DNA of 64,000 nucleotides, from assembly GCA_965267355.1 (NCBI GenBank), contig OZ253956.1, positions 1,674,001 through 1,738,000 on the forward strand, read 5' to 3'. Below are positions 18,701 through 27,057 of this stretch, in pieces (position 1 is the first letter of the stretch; each line of letters begins with the position of its first letter). The notes under the pieces are model-generated. The model was given only the letters and a program-made list of their open reading frames with translations. It searched no databases and was not told the DNA's origin. The translations under genes were made by a program, and so were the position numbers. The DNA comes from GCA-002793235 sp965267355 (GTDB taxonomy: Bacteria; Bacteroidota; Bacteroidia; Flavobacteriales_E; Vicingaceae).

Positions 18701-18994
18701 AATAGAGTAGGAGCCTTGTCCATCAAAAATTGGATTATAAGTCGTTCCCGAATTAGTAGTTTTCCAAACGCCACCACTAGCTACAGCTAAGTAATATTCT
18801 GAATGATTATTTGGATTTACAGCAATATCTGCAATACGTCCAGCTGTAAATGCTGGTCCAACACTTCTAAAGTTTAAAGTGCTATATAAACCAGAATTGT
18901 ATTTGCTTTTAGGTTCTTCTTTCTTTTTTTTCTTTTGTGCGCTAACGTTAAATGTTAATGCAACAGCTAATGAAACGACTAGTAGTTTTTTCAT
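15725..18994 (-). CDS. Secreted BNR/sortilin-like beta-propeller protein
   Basis: 1089 residues with a signal peptide, then many Asp-box repeats of the form S-x-D-G-G-K-T-W (KSLDGGKTWKNM, KTTDGGEKWEKI, KTTDGGKTWKEI, HTEDGGKTFKKT, VSENGGDSWTKY). These build one or two multi-bladed propellers like the VPS10/sortilin and photosystem assembly-type families. The last ~330 residues are a separate alpha/beta region ending WKEE. Databases often label such proteins glycosyl hydrolase, but no hydrolase active site is visible. Probably periplasmic or surface-exposed; the ligand is unknown. Confidence 0.85.
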   Translation of the reverse strand: MKKLLVVSLAVALTFNVSAQKKKKKEEPKSKYNSGLYSTLNFRSVGPAFTAGRIADIAVNPNNHSEYYLAVASGGVWKTTNSGTTYNPIFDGQGSYSIGCVTIDPNNTNVVWVGTGENNNQRSVAYGDGIYKSLDGGKTWKNMGLKKSEHIGNIIVHPNNSNIVYVAAYGPLWSKGGDRGVYKTTDGGEKWEKILDISENTGIAEIKMDPRDPNTIYASAHQRRRHVFTYIGGGPESGLHKTTDGGKTWKEINSGLPGVDKGRIGLAISPVNPDVVYAIVEASQGKGGFFKSTNRGESWNKQSSYATSGNYYQEIYCHPTNIDIVYSMDTWFHHTEDGGKTFKKTGEKSKHVDNHCMWIDPNDTEHWIVGCDGGLYETWNAAGDWQYKPNLPITQYYKVATDNAYPFYNIYGGTQDNNSQGGPSRTTNNAGIVNSDWYITNGGDGFESQIDPEDPNIVYAQSQYGWLVRYDKKSGEKVGIKPFPGKGEAALRWNWDAPLLISPHNNKRLYFAAQKLFKSDDRGDSWTAVSEDLTRQLDRNKMKVMGQVWSIDAVMKNKSTTIYGNIVALDESPKKEGLLYVGTDDGLVQVSENGGDSWTKYSSFPSVPEMTYVNQLRASKHDENTVFAVFNNHKRGDFKPYVLKSSDKGKSWVSINGNLPKDQAVYCIEQDHVNPNILFVGTEYGVFVTVNGGKHWTQLKAGLPTIAVRDMEIQKRENDLVLGTFGRSFYVLDDYSPLRELADEKLLDKRFHIFDVKKALMFNESNPLGYKGKNAQGESFYAAENPPVGSVIRYYFSDTLKTAQDARRAKEKKSKDDFWPTKDEIRAEAKEEKAFLLFVIKDSNADEIQKIKADAGAGLKEIVWNFRYETTTPIKLKTIKPGRYGSPDVGQMALPGTYTVTAYLANNGKVEKLSEPKSFEIEMLNHQTLEAKDKAAALAFFKEVSELRRSVRGTSNQFGEINKRIKFIKQAVENYPNVDMKLMEKVKKMENESYEIGISLWGDNDIAKHEFETYPSIMDRVEIVVWNSWYNTATPTVSAKNHIKIAKEEYPPVEAAVKALLAEVEGVEKQLTDTKVPYTPGRGTEWKEE

Positions 18995-19003
18995 AGTTAT
19001 TAT

Positions 19004-19444
19004 TTATATATTTTGTAAGTGTTCTGCCACATCACTTTTTTCAAAAGGATAGGCATTAAAAGTTCCTGATGCTTTGGCAACAGTTTCATTATTTTGATTT
19101 ACAATTTCGCCAACAGCGAAAATTATTCGATTTCCTTTTTTGTCAACTTTACCTTTGCCGATTAGGGTATCTCCTAAAAAAGCAGGTTTGTAATAACTGA
19201 TTTTAAATTCAACGGTAGCTACTAATTTTCTTTCTTGAGCTACAGTACTTAACGCTGCTACTCCAAGCACACCATCCATCATTGCGGCAACCATTCCTCC
19301 ATGAATTGTAGTTGGTGTAGCTAAGTGCTTTTCTTCAACTTTCATTTTATATACAATCTCTCCAGGTTGAATTACTTCTAATTCAAAGTTGTGTTCTTTG
19401 CCAAACTTGTTTACAAGGTTGTATATTTCAATGAGTTTCTCCAC
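19004..19444 (-). CDS. PaaI-type hotdog thioesterase
   Basis: 146 residues, hotdog fold. TPTTIHGGMVAAMMDGVLGVAA is the PaaI/YbgC-like signature (HGG plus an acidic residue in the long helix), followed by VEFKISYYKPAFLGDTLIGKGKV. It probably hydrolyses acyl-CoA thioesters, substrate unknown. The start is GTG at 19444, the first standard start after an in-frame TAG. It lies just upstream (same strand) of the propeller gene with a nine-base gap, so they are likely co-transcribed. Confidence 0.85.
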   Translation of the reverse strand: MEKLIEIYNLVNKFGKEHNFELEVIQPGEIVYKMKVEEKHLATPTTIHGGMVAAMMDGVLGVAALSTVAQERKLVATVEFKISYYKPAFLGDTLIGKGKVDKKGNRIIFAVGEIVNQNNETVAKASGTFNAYPFEKSDVAEHLQNI

Positions 19445-19506
19445 TAGCAGCTAAAGTAATAGTGATTTTTTTTAAATCACAACCGTTTATCCTTTTTTAG
19501 GTTTTT

Positions 19507-20208
19507 CTAAAGTTTTTTAACTGATCCAGCTCCGCTAATGTCTTTTGTAACTTTTGGGTTTCCTTTGTATTTAACACTTCCAGCTCCAGAAACTTCTACT
19601 CGTAGAGTCTTTTTAGCATGGACAACAGCACTACCTGCACCTGAAATTTCAACAATAGCATTTCTGGTTTTTAGTTTTTCAGCTTCTAATTCACCTGCAC
19701 CAGAAAGCTCAATTTCAAAATGATTGGCTGTGCCTGATAAAGTTGTTTCACTTGCACCACTCATATCCATGCTTAAATCTTCCAAATCAACTTTTAAATC
19801 AATATCGGCAGCACCACTTACATCTATTTCTAAATTTTCACCTTCAAAAGTTCCTTTGTTTTTTAATTCAACGGCACCAGAAACATCTATATCTTCTAAA
19901 TTTACAACAGAGATGTAAAGTTTTAAAGATTTTGCTTTGCCAATAGATTTATCAGATTTAATAATTAGTGTATTGTTTTTGGTCTCAGTTTTAATAAGTT
20001 CAAGTAAGTTTTCATCAACCTCTAATTCTAACTTTTCTTCTTTACCTTGATTAATTAATACTTCAAAGCCACCAGAAATATCAATTTTACTAAAAGATGT
20101 TACGGTTCTTTCTTCTTTAACAACATTGCCATTTCCATCTATACTATTGATACATGAATAAAGTGAAAAAACTAAAACAAAAAGTACAAAAACTCGTTTA
20201 AAAGACAT
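19507..20208 (-). CDS. GIN-domain (DUF2807) lipoprotein
   Basis: 233 residues with a lipobox (FSLYSCIN). The mature part is a right-handed beta-helix-like repeat: FSKIDISGGFEVLINQG, then IDVSGAADIDLK, LSMDMSGASETTLSG, EIELSGAGELEAE and VEISGAGSAVV, ending KDISGAGSVKKL. The recurring (D/E)-(I/V)-SGA motif is typical of the head GIN domain family, which is common in Bacteroidota and has no established biochemical role. It is expected to be a periplasmic or outer-membrane lipoprotein. Confidence 0.9.
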   Translation of the reverse strand: MSFKRVFVLFVLVFSLYSCINSIDGNGNVVKEERTVTSFSKIDISGGFEVLINQGKEEKLELEVDENLLELIKTETKNNTLIIKSDKSIGKAKSLKLYISVVNLEDIDVSGAVELKNKGTFEGENLEIDVSGAADIDLKVDLEDLSMDMSGASETTLSGTANHFEIELSGAGELEAEKLKTRNAIVEISGAGSAVVHAKKTLRVEVSGAGSVKYKGNPKVTKDISGAGSVKKL

Positions 20209-20241
20209 GGTTTAATTTTTTAATGTGAACCATAAAAGTAA

Positions 20242-20249
20242 TAAATTTG
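20242..20249 (+). promoter_or_regulatory. Candidate -7 box for the coiled-coil lipoprotein gene
   Basis: TAAATTTG matches TAnnTTTG fully and lies 39 bp before the ATG at 20289. No TTG is seen at the expected -33 spacing. Confidence 0.4.
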
Positions 20250-20288
20250 TTACTGGAAACAACTACTAAAAACTTAAAAATAGTACTT

Positions 20289-21146
20289 ATGAAATTGTTT
20301 AAATTCATTTTGATTTTTGTTGGTTTAACCACTGTATTTTATTCGTGTAAAAATGATGAGTTAGAAGCTGAAATTGCAGATTTGCAACATCAAAATTCTG
20401 ATACTCAAAACCAGTTAAACGAAAAAGAAGAATTGATAGTGGAGTTTATTGGTTCTATGAACGAGATACAAGATAATTTGGCTAGGATTAAAGAGCGTGA
20501 GGGTATTATGACAGCCAGATTTGACAAAGGGAATGTAGAGGTGGATGAAAGTATGAAAGAGAATATTATTGCTGATATTGAATTGATTAATAGTTTGTTA
20601 ATTGAAAATAAGGAGAAAATGTCTTCTTTAAATTCAAGGTTAAAACAATCTAATTTAAAAATTGCTGAGTTAGAGAAAATGATTGAGAATATGGCTGCTC
20701 AGTTGCAAGAAAAAGATGCGCAGATTGCTGAATTACAAACTCAGTTAGCTGAAGCTAACCAGCAATTGGCTGTATTGTTTGAAGAATACAACAATAGAAT
20801 AGAAGAATTGGGTGAGCAGGAAGAAAAATTAAATACAGCATTTTATTGTTATGGTTCTGAAAAAGAATTAAAAGAACAAGGAGTAATTTCGAAAGAAGGT
20901 GGCTTTATTGGCATTGGAAAAACGGCTAAACTTTCTGATGATTTTAACAAAGAATACTTTACCCAAGTAGATATTACTATTGATAGAGAAATTGATTTGA
21001 ATGTAAAAAAGGTTAAATTAATCACAACTCATCCTTCAGATTCTTATGAATTATTAGGGGAAGAGGGTAATTATGAAAAACTTAAAATCACAGATCCTGA
21101 ATTGTTTTGGTCATCATCTAAATATTTAGTGATAGTAGTTGATTAA
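20289..21146 (+). CDS. Coiled-coil lipoprotein
   Basis: 285 residues starting at the ATG at 20289, chosen because it gives a proper lipoprotein signal (KLFKFILIFVGLTTVFYSCKNDE). A TTG 42 bases upstream would spoil it. Residues ~25-190 are almost continuous coiled coil with heptads (LKIAELEKMIENMAAQLQEK, then QIAELQTQLAEANQQLAVL). The C-terminal ~95 residues are a small beta domain (FYCYGSEKELKEQGVISKEGG). Similar Bacteroidota proteins have been described as adhesin-like; here the function is unknown. It is divergent from the GIN-domain gene. Confidence 0.75.
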   Translation: MKLFKFILIFVGLTTVFYSCKNDELEAEIADLQHQNSDTQNQLNEKEELIVEFIGSMNEIQDNLARIKEREGIMTARFDKGNVEVDESMKENIIADIELINSLLIENKEKMSSLNSRLKQSNLKIAELEKMIENMAAQLQEKDAQIAELQTQLAEANQQLAVLFEEYNNRIEELGEQEEKLNTAFYCYGSEKELKEQGVISKEGGFIGIGKTAKLSDDFNKEYFTQVDITIDREIDLNVKKVKLITTHPSDSYELLGEEGNYEKLKITDPELFWSSSKYLVIVVD

Positions 21147-21157
21147 AATAGTTTAAA

Positions 21158-21176
21158 GCTCCATTAGGAGTTTTTT
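21158..21176 (+). terminator. Short terminator after the coiled-coil lipoprotein gene
   Basis: CTCC-ATTA-GGAG extended to six pairs with one G-U, then six T. It sits between the convergent stops at 21146 and 21175. Confidence 0.55.
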
Positions 21177-23370
21177 ATACTCTTAGACCAATAATACAAA
21201 TGTCATCTACTTGTTCTAGAGTCCCTTTCCAGTTATTGAAAGAATCAATTAATCGTTTTTTTTGCTCTTCCATTGGTAATTGGTGAATTTCAGTAAGCAA
21301 TCTTTTAAAAGGTTTGTACATGAATTTTTTTCCTTTTTTACCTCCAAATTGATCAGCATATCCGTCTGAAAACAAGTAAATGGTATCACCTTTTTGTAAT
21401 TCTATGACATGATTAGTAAAGGGTTTGTGCTCATGATATTTTCCAATAGGTTGTTTGTCAGCTTTCGTTTCGATTAATTCATTATTTCTGATTAGATATA
21501 ATGAGTTGTTTGCACCAGCATATTCTAATTTGTTTTGTTCAAGGTTAATATTGCATAAAGCGATATCCATTCCATCCTGGATTTCTTCTTCTCCTTCTTC
21601 AAAAGTTTCAATTACAATTTCTGTAACCTTATCTAAAATTTTACTTGGTGATGTATATTCAAATTCTCTAACAGCTCTGTTGAGTGCATTATGGCAAACA
21701 ACACTAACCATTGCTCCTGGCACCCCATGTCCAGTGCAGTCAGCAACAGCAAAAAGTGCAGACTTTTCTTTTTCTAATACTTGTAGCCAATAAAAATCTC
21801 CTGCTACTATATCTTTTGGTTGGTACAAAACAAAACCATTTTTTAAGGTGTTATTGAGTAAGGCATTTGATGGGAAAATGGCATTTTGAATTCTTTTTGC
21901 ATAATTAATACTGTCTTTAATCTCATTGTTTTTTTCCTCAACTATAGCTTTTTGTTCTGTTATAATTTGATTGGCTTGCTTTTTTTGACGATAGCCTCTG
22001 TAAGCAACCAACAACAATACTAATGCTAACCCAAGCCCAATACCAAACCATATTTTTTGTTTGGTTTGGTGAGCAGCTTCAGCTTTTTGTTTTTCTATTT
22101 CTGTTTGTTGTAATTCTATTTCTCTTTGTTTTGCTTCACTATCATATTTTTCTTGCATTTCGGCTATCTGGTTGTTTTTCTCACGGTTAAAAATGCTATC
22201 ATTTATTGCAATAAATTTTTTATAGTAAGCCGCAGCCTGTTTAAAATCACTTAAGGAATCATAAGTTGTTGCCATTTGATGGTATAAGTCTCTTAAATCA
22301 TGTTTTACCTCAAGAGGTTCTAAACTGTCTTTAGCAATTTTAAAATGTGTAATAGCAAGATTATACTTCTTAGCTTCAAAATAATAAGAACCAAGAAATT
22401 TATGCGATTTTCCTATCCCTTTGGGGTTATTTAATTCATTGTAAAGAATAATTGATTTAGTCATGTACTTTAACCCTTCTTCTTCGTTTTTATTTTGAAA
22501 GTGGATACTGGCTAAATTTTGAGCAATTTCAGCCTGACCACTTTTATGCCCCATTTCTTCAAAAATCTGTTCTGCTTTTGTAAACTGTTTAATGGATTCT
22601 TCTTTATTTCCTAAAACATGATTTATTGAGGCAGCATTGTTTAAAGCATTAGCATACTTATCCATTCTTCCTACCGATTCAAAAATTTCTAATGATTGTT
22701 TAAAATACTCTAACGCCTTTTCATTATTTCCCAAAAAATAATAGATGATTCCAATATTTTCGACCGAAGTTGCTTTTGCAAATTCGTTACCCAACTCTTC
22801 ATGAATTTTTAAGGCTTTGGTATAATATTCTATAGCTTTATCGAAATCTCCCAAATCGCTGTGTACAGTTCCAATGTTATTTAATACTCCAGCAATACTT
22901 TTTTTATGGCCAAGTTTTTTAAAAACTATATTTGCCTGGCTATAAAAAAATATACTAGAGTCATATTTGCCAATATCAGCATAAATATTTCCTTTATTTA
23001 GATACGCTTTTCCATGCTTATAATTTTCGGTACTGGTATTTTCAATAATTTCATTGAAAATAGCTATAGCTTCTTGATTTTTTCCAATTCTTTCGTAAAT
23101 CAAACCTTTTACAATCATGCAATTATATAGTTTGTCGGAATTGCCAATTTTTTTTGATAATTCTATTGCTTCATCACAGTATTTTAAAGCATTTTCAGTT
23201 TCAAAACTTCTGTAAGTATCAGCAATATCAAGCAGTACTGTTATTCTTCCTGTATCAGTTTTTATGGTAGGTAATAGTTTTAGTAAACTATCAATTTGTT
23301 GATTGGTTTGAGTAGCGTTTGCAAAATTGCAACTTATCAATAGAGATAATATGAAAAATAGTTTTTTCAT
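21175..23370 (-). CDS. TPR-domain SpoIIE/PP2C-type serine phosphatase (copy 1)
   Basis: 731 residues from the ATG at 23370 (MKKLFFILSLLISC). A TTG 24 bases earlier is ignored. The order is signal peptide, about eight TPR repeats (AIEYYTKALKIHEELGN, then ALEYFKQSLEIFESVGR), a coiled coil, one TM segment (IWFGIGLGLALVLLLVAYRG), a linker INYAKRIQNAIFPS and the phosphatase domain. Metal-binding and catalytic motifs are intact: VAGDFYW, AVADCTGHGVPGAMVS, DGMDIALC, LFSDGYADQFGG and DDICIIG. So an exported TPR sensor controls a cytoplasmic phosphatase. The ATG overlaps the upstream phosphatase gene's stop by four bases. Confidence 0.92.
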   Translation of the reverse strand: MKKLFFILSLLISCNFANATQTNQQIDSLLKLLPTIKTDTGRITVLLDIADTYRSFETENALKYCDEAIELSKKIGNSDKLYNCMIVKGLIYERIGKNQEAIAIFNEIIENTSTENYKHGKAYLNKGNIYADIGKYDSSIFFYSQANIVFKKLGHKKSIAGVLNNIGTVHSDLGDFDKAIEYYTKALKIHEELGNEFAKATSVENIGIIYYFLGNNEKALEYFKQSLEIFESVGRMDKYANALNNAASINHVLGNKEESIKQFTKAEQIFEEMGHKSGQAEIAQNLASIHFQNKNEEEGLKYMTKSIILYNELNNPKGIGKSHKFLGSYYFEAKKYNLAITHFKIAKDSLEPLEVKHDLRDLYHQMATTYDSLSDFKQAAAYYKKFIAINDSIFNREKNNQIAEMQEKYDSEAKQREIELQQTEIEKQKAEAAHQTKQKIWFGIGLGLALVLLLVAYRGYRQKKQANQIITEQKAIVEEKNNEIKDSINYAKRIQNAIFPSNALLNNTLKNGFVLYQPKDIVAGDFYWLQVLEKEKSALFAVADCTGHGVPGAMVSVVCHNALNRAVREFEYTSPSKILDKVTEIVIETFEEGEEEIQDGMDIALCNINLEQNKLEYAGANNSLYLIRNNELIETKADKQPIGKYHEHKPFTNHVIELQKGDTIYLFSDGYADQFGGKKGKKFMYKPFKRLLTEIHQLPMEEQKKRLIDSFNNWKGTLEQVDDICIIGLRV

Positions 23371-25379
23371 GAAATGTTTATACCCATTATACAAACATCA
23401 TCAATCTGTTCTAAGTCTCCTTTCCAATTATAAAATTCATCAGTTAATTCTTCTAGCTTTTTGTCGGCAGTCAGTCTGTTTATAGCAACTAATTTTTGTT
23501 TTAATTTTTTATACTTATACTTTTTACCCTTTTCACCTCCAAACTGATCAGCATAACCATCTGTTAGTATGTAAATACTATCTCCTTTTTGTAATTCTAT
23601 TACGTGATTGGTGTAAGGCTGATTATTCATGAATTTTCCTATAGGTTGTTTATCAGCTTTAATTTCTGCGCCTTCTATATTTTCTGTAAAAGGAATAAAT
23701 TCTTGAGGCCATTTTTTTCTATTAGGATTAATTACCCAAAGAGGATTATGAGCTCCAGCATATTCTAATTTGTTTTTTGAAACATCTAATTTGCAAAGAG
23801 CAATGTCCATCCCATCTTTAATATTAGCATTACTTTTCTCAAAGGTTTCAATTACTAAATCACGTACTTTGTCTAATATTTTTCCTGGCTTGTTAAGCTT
23901 AAATTCCCCCACAGCTCTATTTAATGCGTTATTACAAACAACGCTTACCATTGCTCCTGGTACCCCATGTCCTGTACAATCAGCAACAGCAAAGAGCACT
24001 TGGTTTTCAATAACCTTTACCCAATAAAAATCACCAGCTACAATATCTTTAGGAAGGTATAACACAAAGTTTTCTGGTAAATGTTGATTGATAAAATTGG
24101 TAGAAGGTAAGATTGCACCTTGTATTCTTTTTGCATACTGAATGCTATCTGTTATCTCCCTGTTTTTAGTTTCAATTTGTAGTTTTTGATTTTCTAAGGT
24201 TTCATTTGCTTTTTTCTTGTTGATGTTTCCTTTTACAGAAATAAAAATGATAATGAGCAACAGTACTAGCATTATAGTTCCTGCTATTACTATCATCTTT
24301 TTCTGAGATTTTTGATGTTCTGCTAATGCTTCTTGTTTTAGCAATTCGGTTTCTTTTTCCTGAATCTCATAAAGGGCATTCATTTCAGCGATGGTAGCTG
24401 CATTTTCTTTATTGTAAATTTCTTCGTTAAGCTCTTTTGATAATTTAAAGTAGTGTAGTGCCTGAACCAAATCACCTTTCTTTTCCATAATATTTGAAAG
24501 GTTAGCATATACCTCTGATAATTCAGCATTTGCTCCTAGTTTTTTATAAATATTAGCGGCCTGATTAACAAAACTATAAGCCTCATTGTATTTGTTTTGT
24601 CTGGATAAAAGTTGACCTAAAGAGTTGTACATATTAGCTTGTTGCCATTCATTATCATATTTTTCTGCAATTTTTAGTGCATCAACTAAATAGCGATAAG
24701 CTTCATTATAATCTTTTAATTCAACATAAACTTCACCTATATTTCCTTTTATCAATGATATTCCATCCTGGTTATTTTGTGCAATATCCAGTTCTAAAGC
24801 TTTTTGGTAATATTCTAATGCTTTATTATAATCTAGCATATCAGAATAAGAATTAGCTATATTATTATAGCATATAGAAATACCATTGGTATCTTTTATT
24901 GATTGATAATAATTTAATGCTAAAGAGGTATGTTTTATGGCTTCCTGGTAATTACCTAGGTAATAGTGGATAATACCAATATTATTTTGGTAAGCACTAA
25001 TTAAAGTAGAATCTCCCTTTTTCTTGAAAATTTCTAAAAGCTCAAAGTTGTATTGTTGTGCTTGAGAATACCTCCCTAAAAAATCGCTGGCATCGCACAT
25101 AATCATTAAAGCAGTAATTCTACCTTCTTCAAAGTTTAATTTTTCGGCCAAACGTTTTGCTTTTTGAGCATATTTTAATGATTTAACAAAATCATGTTCA
25201 ATGTATTCTCCAGCTATAGCGTTTAACAAATGTACTTTATGGGTGTCTTTTTGAGCATTTAGTTCAAGTCTTAAAAGGCTATCGAGCTTAGAACTATTAT
25301 CAGCATTAATAGTGAGAGAGGAGAAAAACAAAGAAAGAAAAAGTGCAAAAAACTTTATTTGAATGCTGAAATTCATCAC
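23367..25379 (-). CDS. TPR-domain SpoIIE/PP2C-type serine phosphatase (copy 2)
   Basis: 670 residues with the same design as its downstream partner: signal peptide, TPRs (AIKHTSLALNYYQSIKDT, then ALEYYQKALELDIAQNN), TM segment (MIVIAGTIMLVLLLIIIFIS), linker IQYAKRIQGAILPS and the SpoIIE domain with VAGDFYW, VADCTGHGVPGAMVS, DGMDIALC, LTDGYADQFGG and DDVCIMG. It has a longer insert before the last third (WVINPNRKKWPQEFIPF). It is translationally coupled to copy 1 by an ATGA overlap, so the two are made together and may form hetero-oligomers (inference). No cognate anti-sigma-antagonist is encoded nearby. Confidence 0.92.
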   Translation of the reverse strand: MMNFSIQIKFFALFLSLFFSSLTINADNSSKLDSLLRLELNAQKDTHKVHLLNAIAGEYIEHDFVKSLKYAQKAKRLAEKLNFEEGRITALMIMCDASDFLGRYSQAQQYNFELLEIFKKKGDSTLISAYQNNIGIIHYYLGNYQEAIKHTSLALNYYQSIKDTNGISICYNNIANSYSDMLDYNKALEYYQKALELDIAQNNQDGISLIKGNIGEVYVELKDYNEAYRYLVDALKIAEKYDNEWQQANMYNSLGQLLSRQNKYNEAYSFVNQAANIYKKLGANAELSEVYANLSNIMEKKGDLVQALHYFKLSKELNEEIYNKENAATIAEMNALYEIQEKETELLKQEALAEHQKSQKKMIVIAGTIMLVLLLIIIFISVKGNINKKKANETLENQKLQIETKNREITDSIQYAKRIQGAILPSTNFINQHLPENFVLYLPKDIVAGDFYWVKVIENQVLFAVADCTGHGVPGAMVSVVCNNALNRAVGEFKLNKPGKILDKVRDLVIETFEKSNANIKDGMDIALCKLDVSKNKLEYAGAHNPLWVINPNRKKWPQEFIPFTENIEGAEIKADKQPIGKFMNNQPYTNHVIELQKGDSIYILTDGYADQFGGEKGKKYKYKKLKQKLVAINRLTADKKLEELTDEFYNWKGDLEQIDDVCIMGINIS

Positions 25380-25414
25380 CGAAAGATAATAAATAGAAAT
25401 GATAGAAGCTAAGA

Positions 25415-25996
25415 TTAGTAGATGTTTCCAAGTTTAACTTCTATTGTTTGTTGCTTTGAGCTACCAAAATCTTTTTCAATTTCAATTAAATAAAAATCAA
25501 TAAGCTTGCTTTGTTTACCACTATTCGTAATGAGTTTGCTCTGCAATGTTCCTTTATAATAAGCGGTGGAATCTTTGGTTAATGGAATATTTGTTTTTAG
25601 TTTTTCAGGAATGATAATAAGTTGTTTTTCTATAGTTTGTAGGCTATCTAAATAAGTGCCTAAAGATTGGTCGAAAACACTTGTAGTATCATTAATAAAT
25701 AAATTTTCAGATACAATTTTTGTATGATTTTTAAAATCTTTTTCTACATCAGGGTTGGATATTATTTTAACGTAATCAAAGAAATCTCTCACTTTTTGTT
25801 CAGCTCGTTTTTGGTAAACTACTAGCTGTTCTTCATTAAGGGAATCAAAATTAAGTGTAATTGCTTCCATTTCTTCAGCAACTGCTGGAGCTACTCCCGA
25901 TTCAGATTTATTCATATCATAAGACGCTTCACCTGCACAAGACCAAAAGATGATTAGTATTAAGAATAGGACCGTATGTTTTAATAAACGATTCAT
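25415..25996 (-). CDS. Lipoprotein of unknown function with CAGEA N-terminus
   Basis: 193 residues with lipobox FWSCAGEASYD. The first mature residues CAGEA-x-Y are the same as in the DUF4349 lipoprotein at 27373, but the rest (helical, with a KTNIPLTKDSTAYYKGTLQSKL segment and C-terminal strands) does not show the DUF4349 pattern. It lies four bases downstream of the membrane regulator-like gene and 35 bases upstream of the phosphatase pair. It may be part of the same transcript. Function unknown. Confidence 0.65.
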   Translation of the reverse strand: MNRLLKHTVLFLILIIFWSCAGEASYDMNKSESGVAPAVAEEMEAITLNFDSLNEEQLVVYQKRAEQKVRDFFDYVKIISNPDVEKDFKNHTKIVSENLFINDTTSVFDQSLGTYLDSLQTIEKQLIIIPEKLKTNIPLTKDSTAYYKGTLQSKLITNSGKQSKLIDFYLIEIEKDFGSSKQQTIEVKLGNIY

Positions 25997-25999
25997 AAT

Positions 26000-26926
26000 T
26001 TATTTAAGGTCTTGTTTAAATCTTAAAATTTCAATTTTGCTACCGCTGTAAATGGTTTCAATAATTTCTACGTTTTTTAAACTTTTAGTGGGGGTAGTCA
26101 TTTTATTGATAAACTCTTTTTTATTGTATAGTTCCATACCTGTTAAGCCATCCTCATATACCTGGTAAATGCGTGCATTATCAGCAAACATATCATTGAG
26201 TTGTTTTCTCCGTTTTTTCCAATTACTTACTTTAGATTTTGAGAAAAGATGAATCATTAAAGCATAATCGTTGGTTTTGAGTTGAATTTGTTCTTGCTTA
26301 ATGTCTTTGTTATGAATAATTCGAGTGATAGTATCAGTTTTGTAATATGGTGAGCGTACAATAAATTGTATTTTATCTTGCTTGGTGCTAAACTTAAAAC
26401 ATCCATTACTATCACATTTAGATAGCATTGGCGATTCATTTTCATTCATCCATATCACCCAAATAGGAGTATCGGTTATAGGGATGTTAAAATCAGCATC
26501 TACAAAGCAAAATTGGTAGCTTGTAGTTTTATTAATGGATAGAAAAATTGTAATGGAAGTGATGATAGCGATAATCAAAAACAGCGGTAAAATCCATTTT
26601 GCTTTTTTTCTTTTCGTATTAGGTGTTGGAATTTTATTAATAGTAGTTTGATTGGTGAAATCGTTCCAATTTTGATAACCGCAATATTCACATAAAATAT
26701 TAAGCATATCAATACGGGGAAGTTTTTTGGTATCACCTTTAATGTGGGTATAAAACCATTTTTCACTTATCCTGCCATTTACTTTATCCGATAAATCATC
26801 CTGAAAAAAAGTAATTTCCTGGCCTTTCCAATTTTTAATGTCTGAACTAACCGAATAGTTTTTTTGAAGTGTTTTGGCCACTTCTTGTTTTAAAATTTCA
26901 AAATATTTTAAATCCTTTTCAGTCAC
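26000..26926 (-). CDS. Membrane protein with ToxR-like topology (putative regulator)
   Basis: 308 residues. Residues 1-105 are soluble and basic, containing ISEKWFYTHIKGDTKKLPRI followed by MLNILCEYCGYQNWNDF, a pattern that recurs at the N-terminus of Bacteroidota signalling proteins and looks helix-turn-helix-like. A basic stretch (TKRKKAK) precedes one TM segment at 111-130. Residues 135-308 would lie outside and begin with a beta-sandwich-like part (ITDTPIWVIW, GCFKFSTKQDKIQF). DNA binding is inference. It is divergent from an acidic lipoprotein gene, and the gap holds phased TTTACAA repeats. Confidence 0.6.
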   Translation of the reverse strand: MTEKDLKYFEILKQEVAKTLQKNYSVSSDIKNWKGQEITFFQDDLSDKVNGRISEKWFYTHIKGDTKKLPRIDMLNILCEYCGYQNWNDFTNQTTINKIPTPNTKRKKAKWILPLFLIIAIITSITIFLSINKTTSYQFCFVDADFNIPITDTPIWVIWMNENESPMLSKCDSNGCFKFSTKQDKIQFIVRSPYYKTDTITRIIHNKDIKQEQIQLKTNDYALMIHLFSKSKVSNWKKRRKQLNDMFADNARIYQVYEDGLTGMELYNKKEFINKMTTPTKSLKNVEIIETIYSGSKIEILRFKQDLK

Positions 26927-26950
26927 AGTATTTATTGGGTGTGAAGCCTG

Positions 26951-26988
26951 TTTTACAAATTGTAAAATAATTTACAAAGGCTTTACAA
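26951..26988. promoter_or_regulatory. Phased TTTACAA operator-like array
   Basis: Four copies of TTTACAA: direct at 26952-26958, inverted at 26960-26966, direct at 26971-26977 and direct at 26982-26988. The first two form a 17-base palindrome. Centres 2-4 are exactly 11 bp apart, about one helical turn. The array starts 25 bp from the divergent regulator-like ORF and 33 bp before a TAnnTTTG box for the lipoprotein gene. Confidence 0.6.
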
Positions 26989-27020
26989 GCATTATTCAAA
27001 GCTATTGGTTTTAAGCCTAA

Positions 27021-27028
27021 TATGTTTG
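27021..27028 (+). promoter_or_regulatory. Candidate -7 box for the acidic lipoprotein gene
   Basis: TATGTTTG fits TAnnTTTG and is 30 bp before the ATG at 27058. The nearest upstream TTG (27005) is closer than the usual 17-23 bp, so activation from the TTTACAA array is plausible. Confidence 0.45.
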
Positions 27029-27057
27029 GGCTATTGTTTAACCAAAAAATTAAAGTT

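Noticed and set aside
15725..18994. Glycosyl hydrolase function for the propeller protein
   Set aside because: The label comes from Asp-box repeats shared with sialidases; no hydrolase active site was seen.
26951..26988. TTTACAA array as a CRISPR or replication iteron cluster
   Set aside because: Units are only seven bases, there are no spacers, and no cas or replication initiator gene is near.
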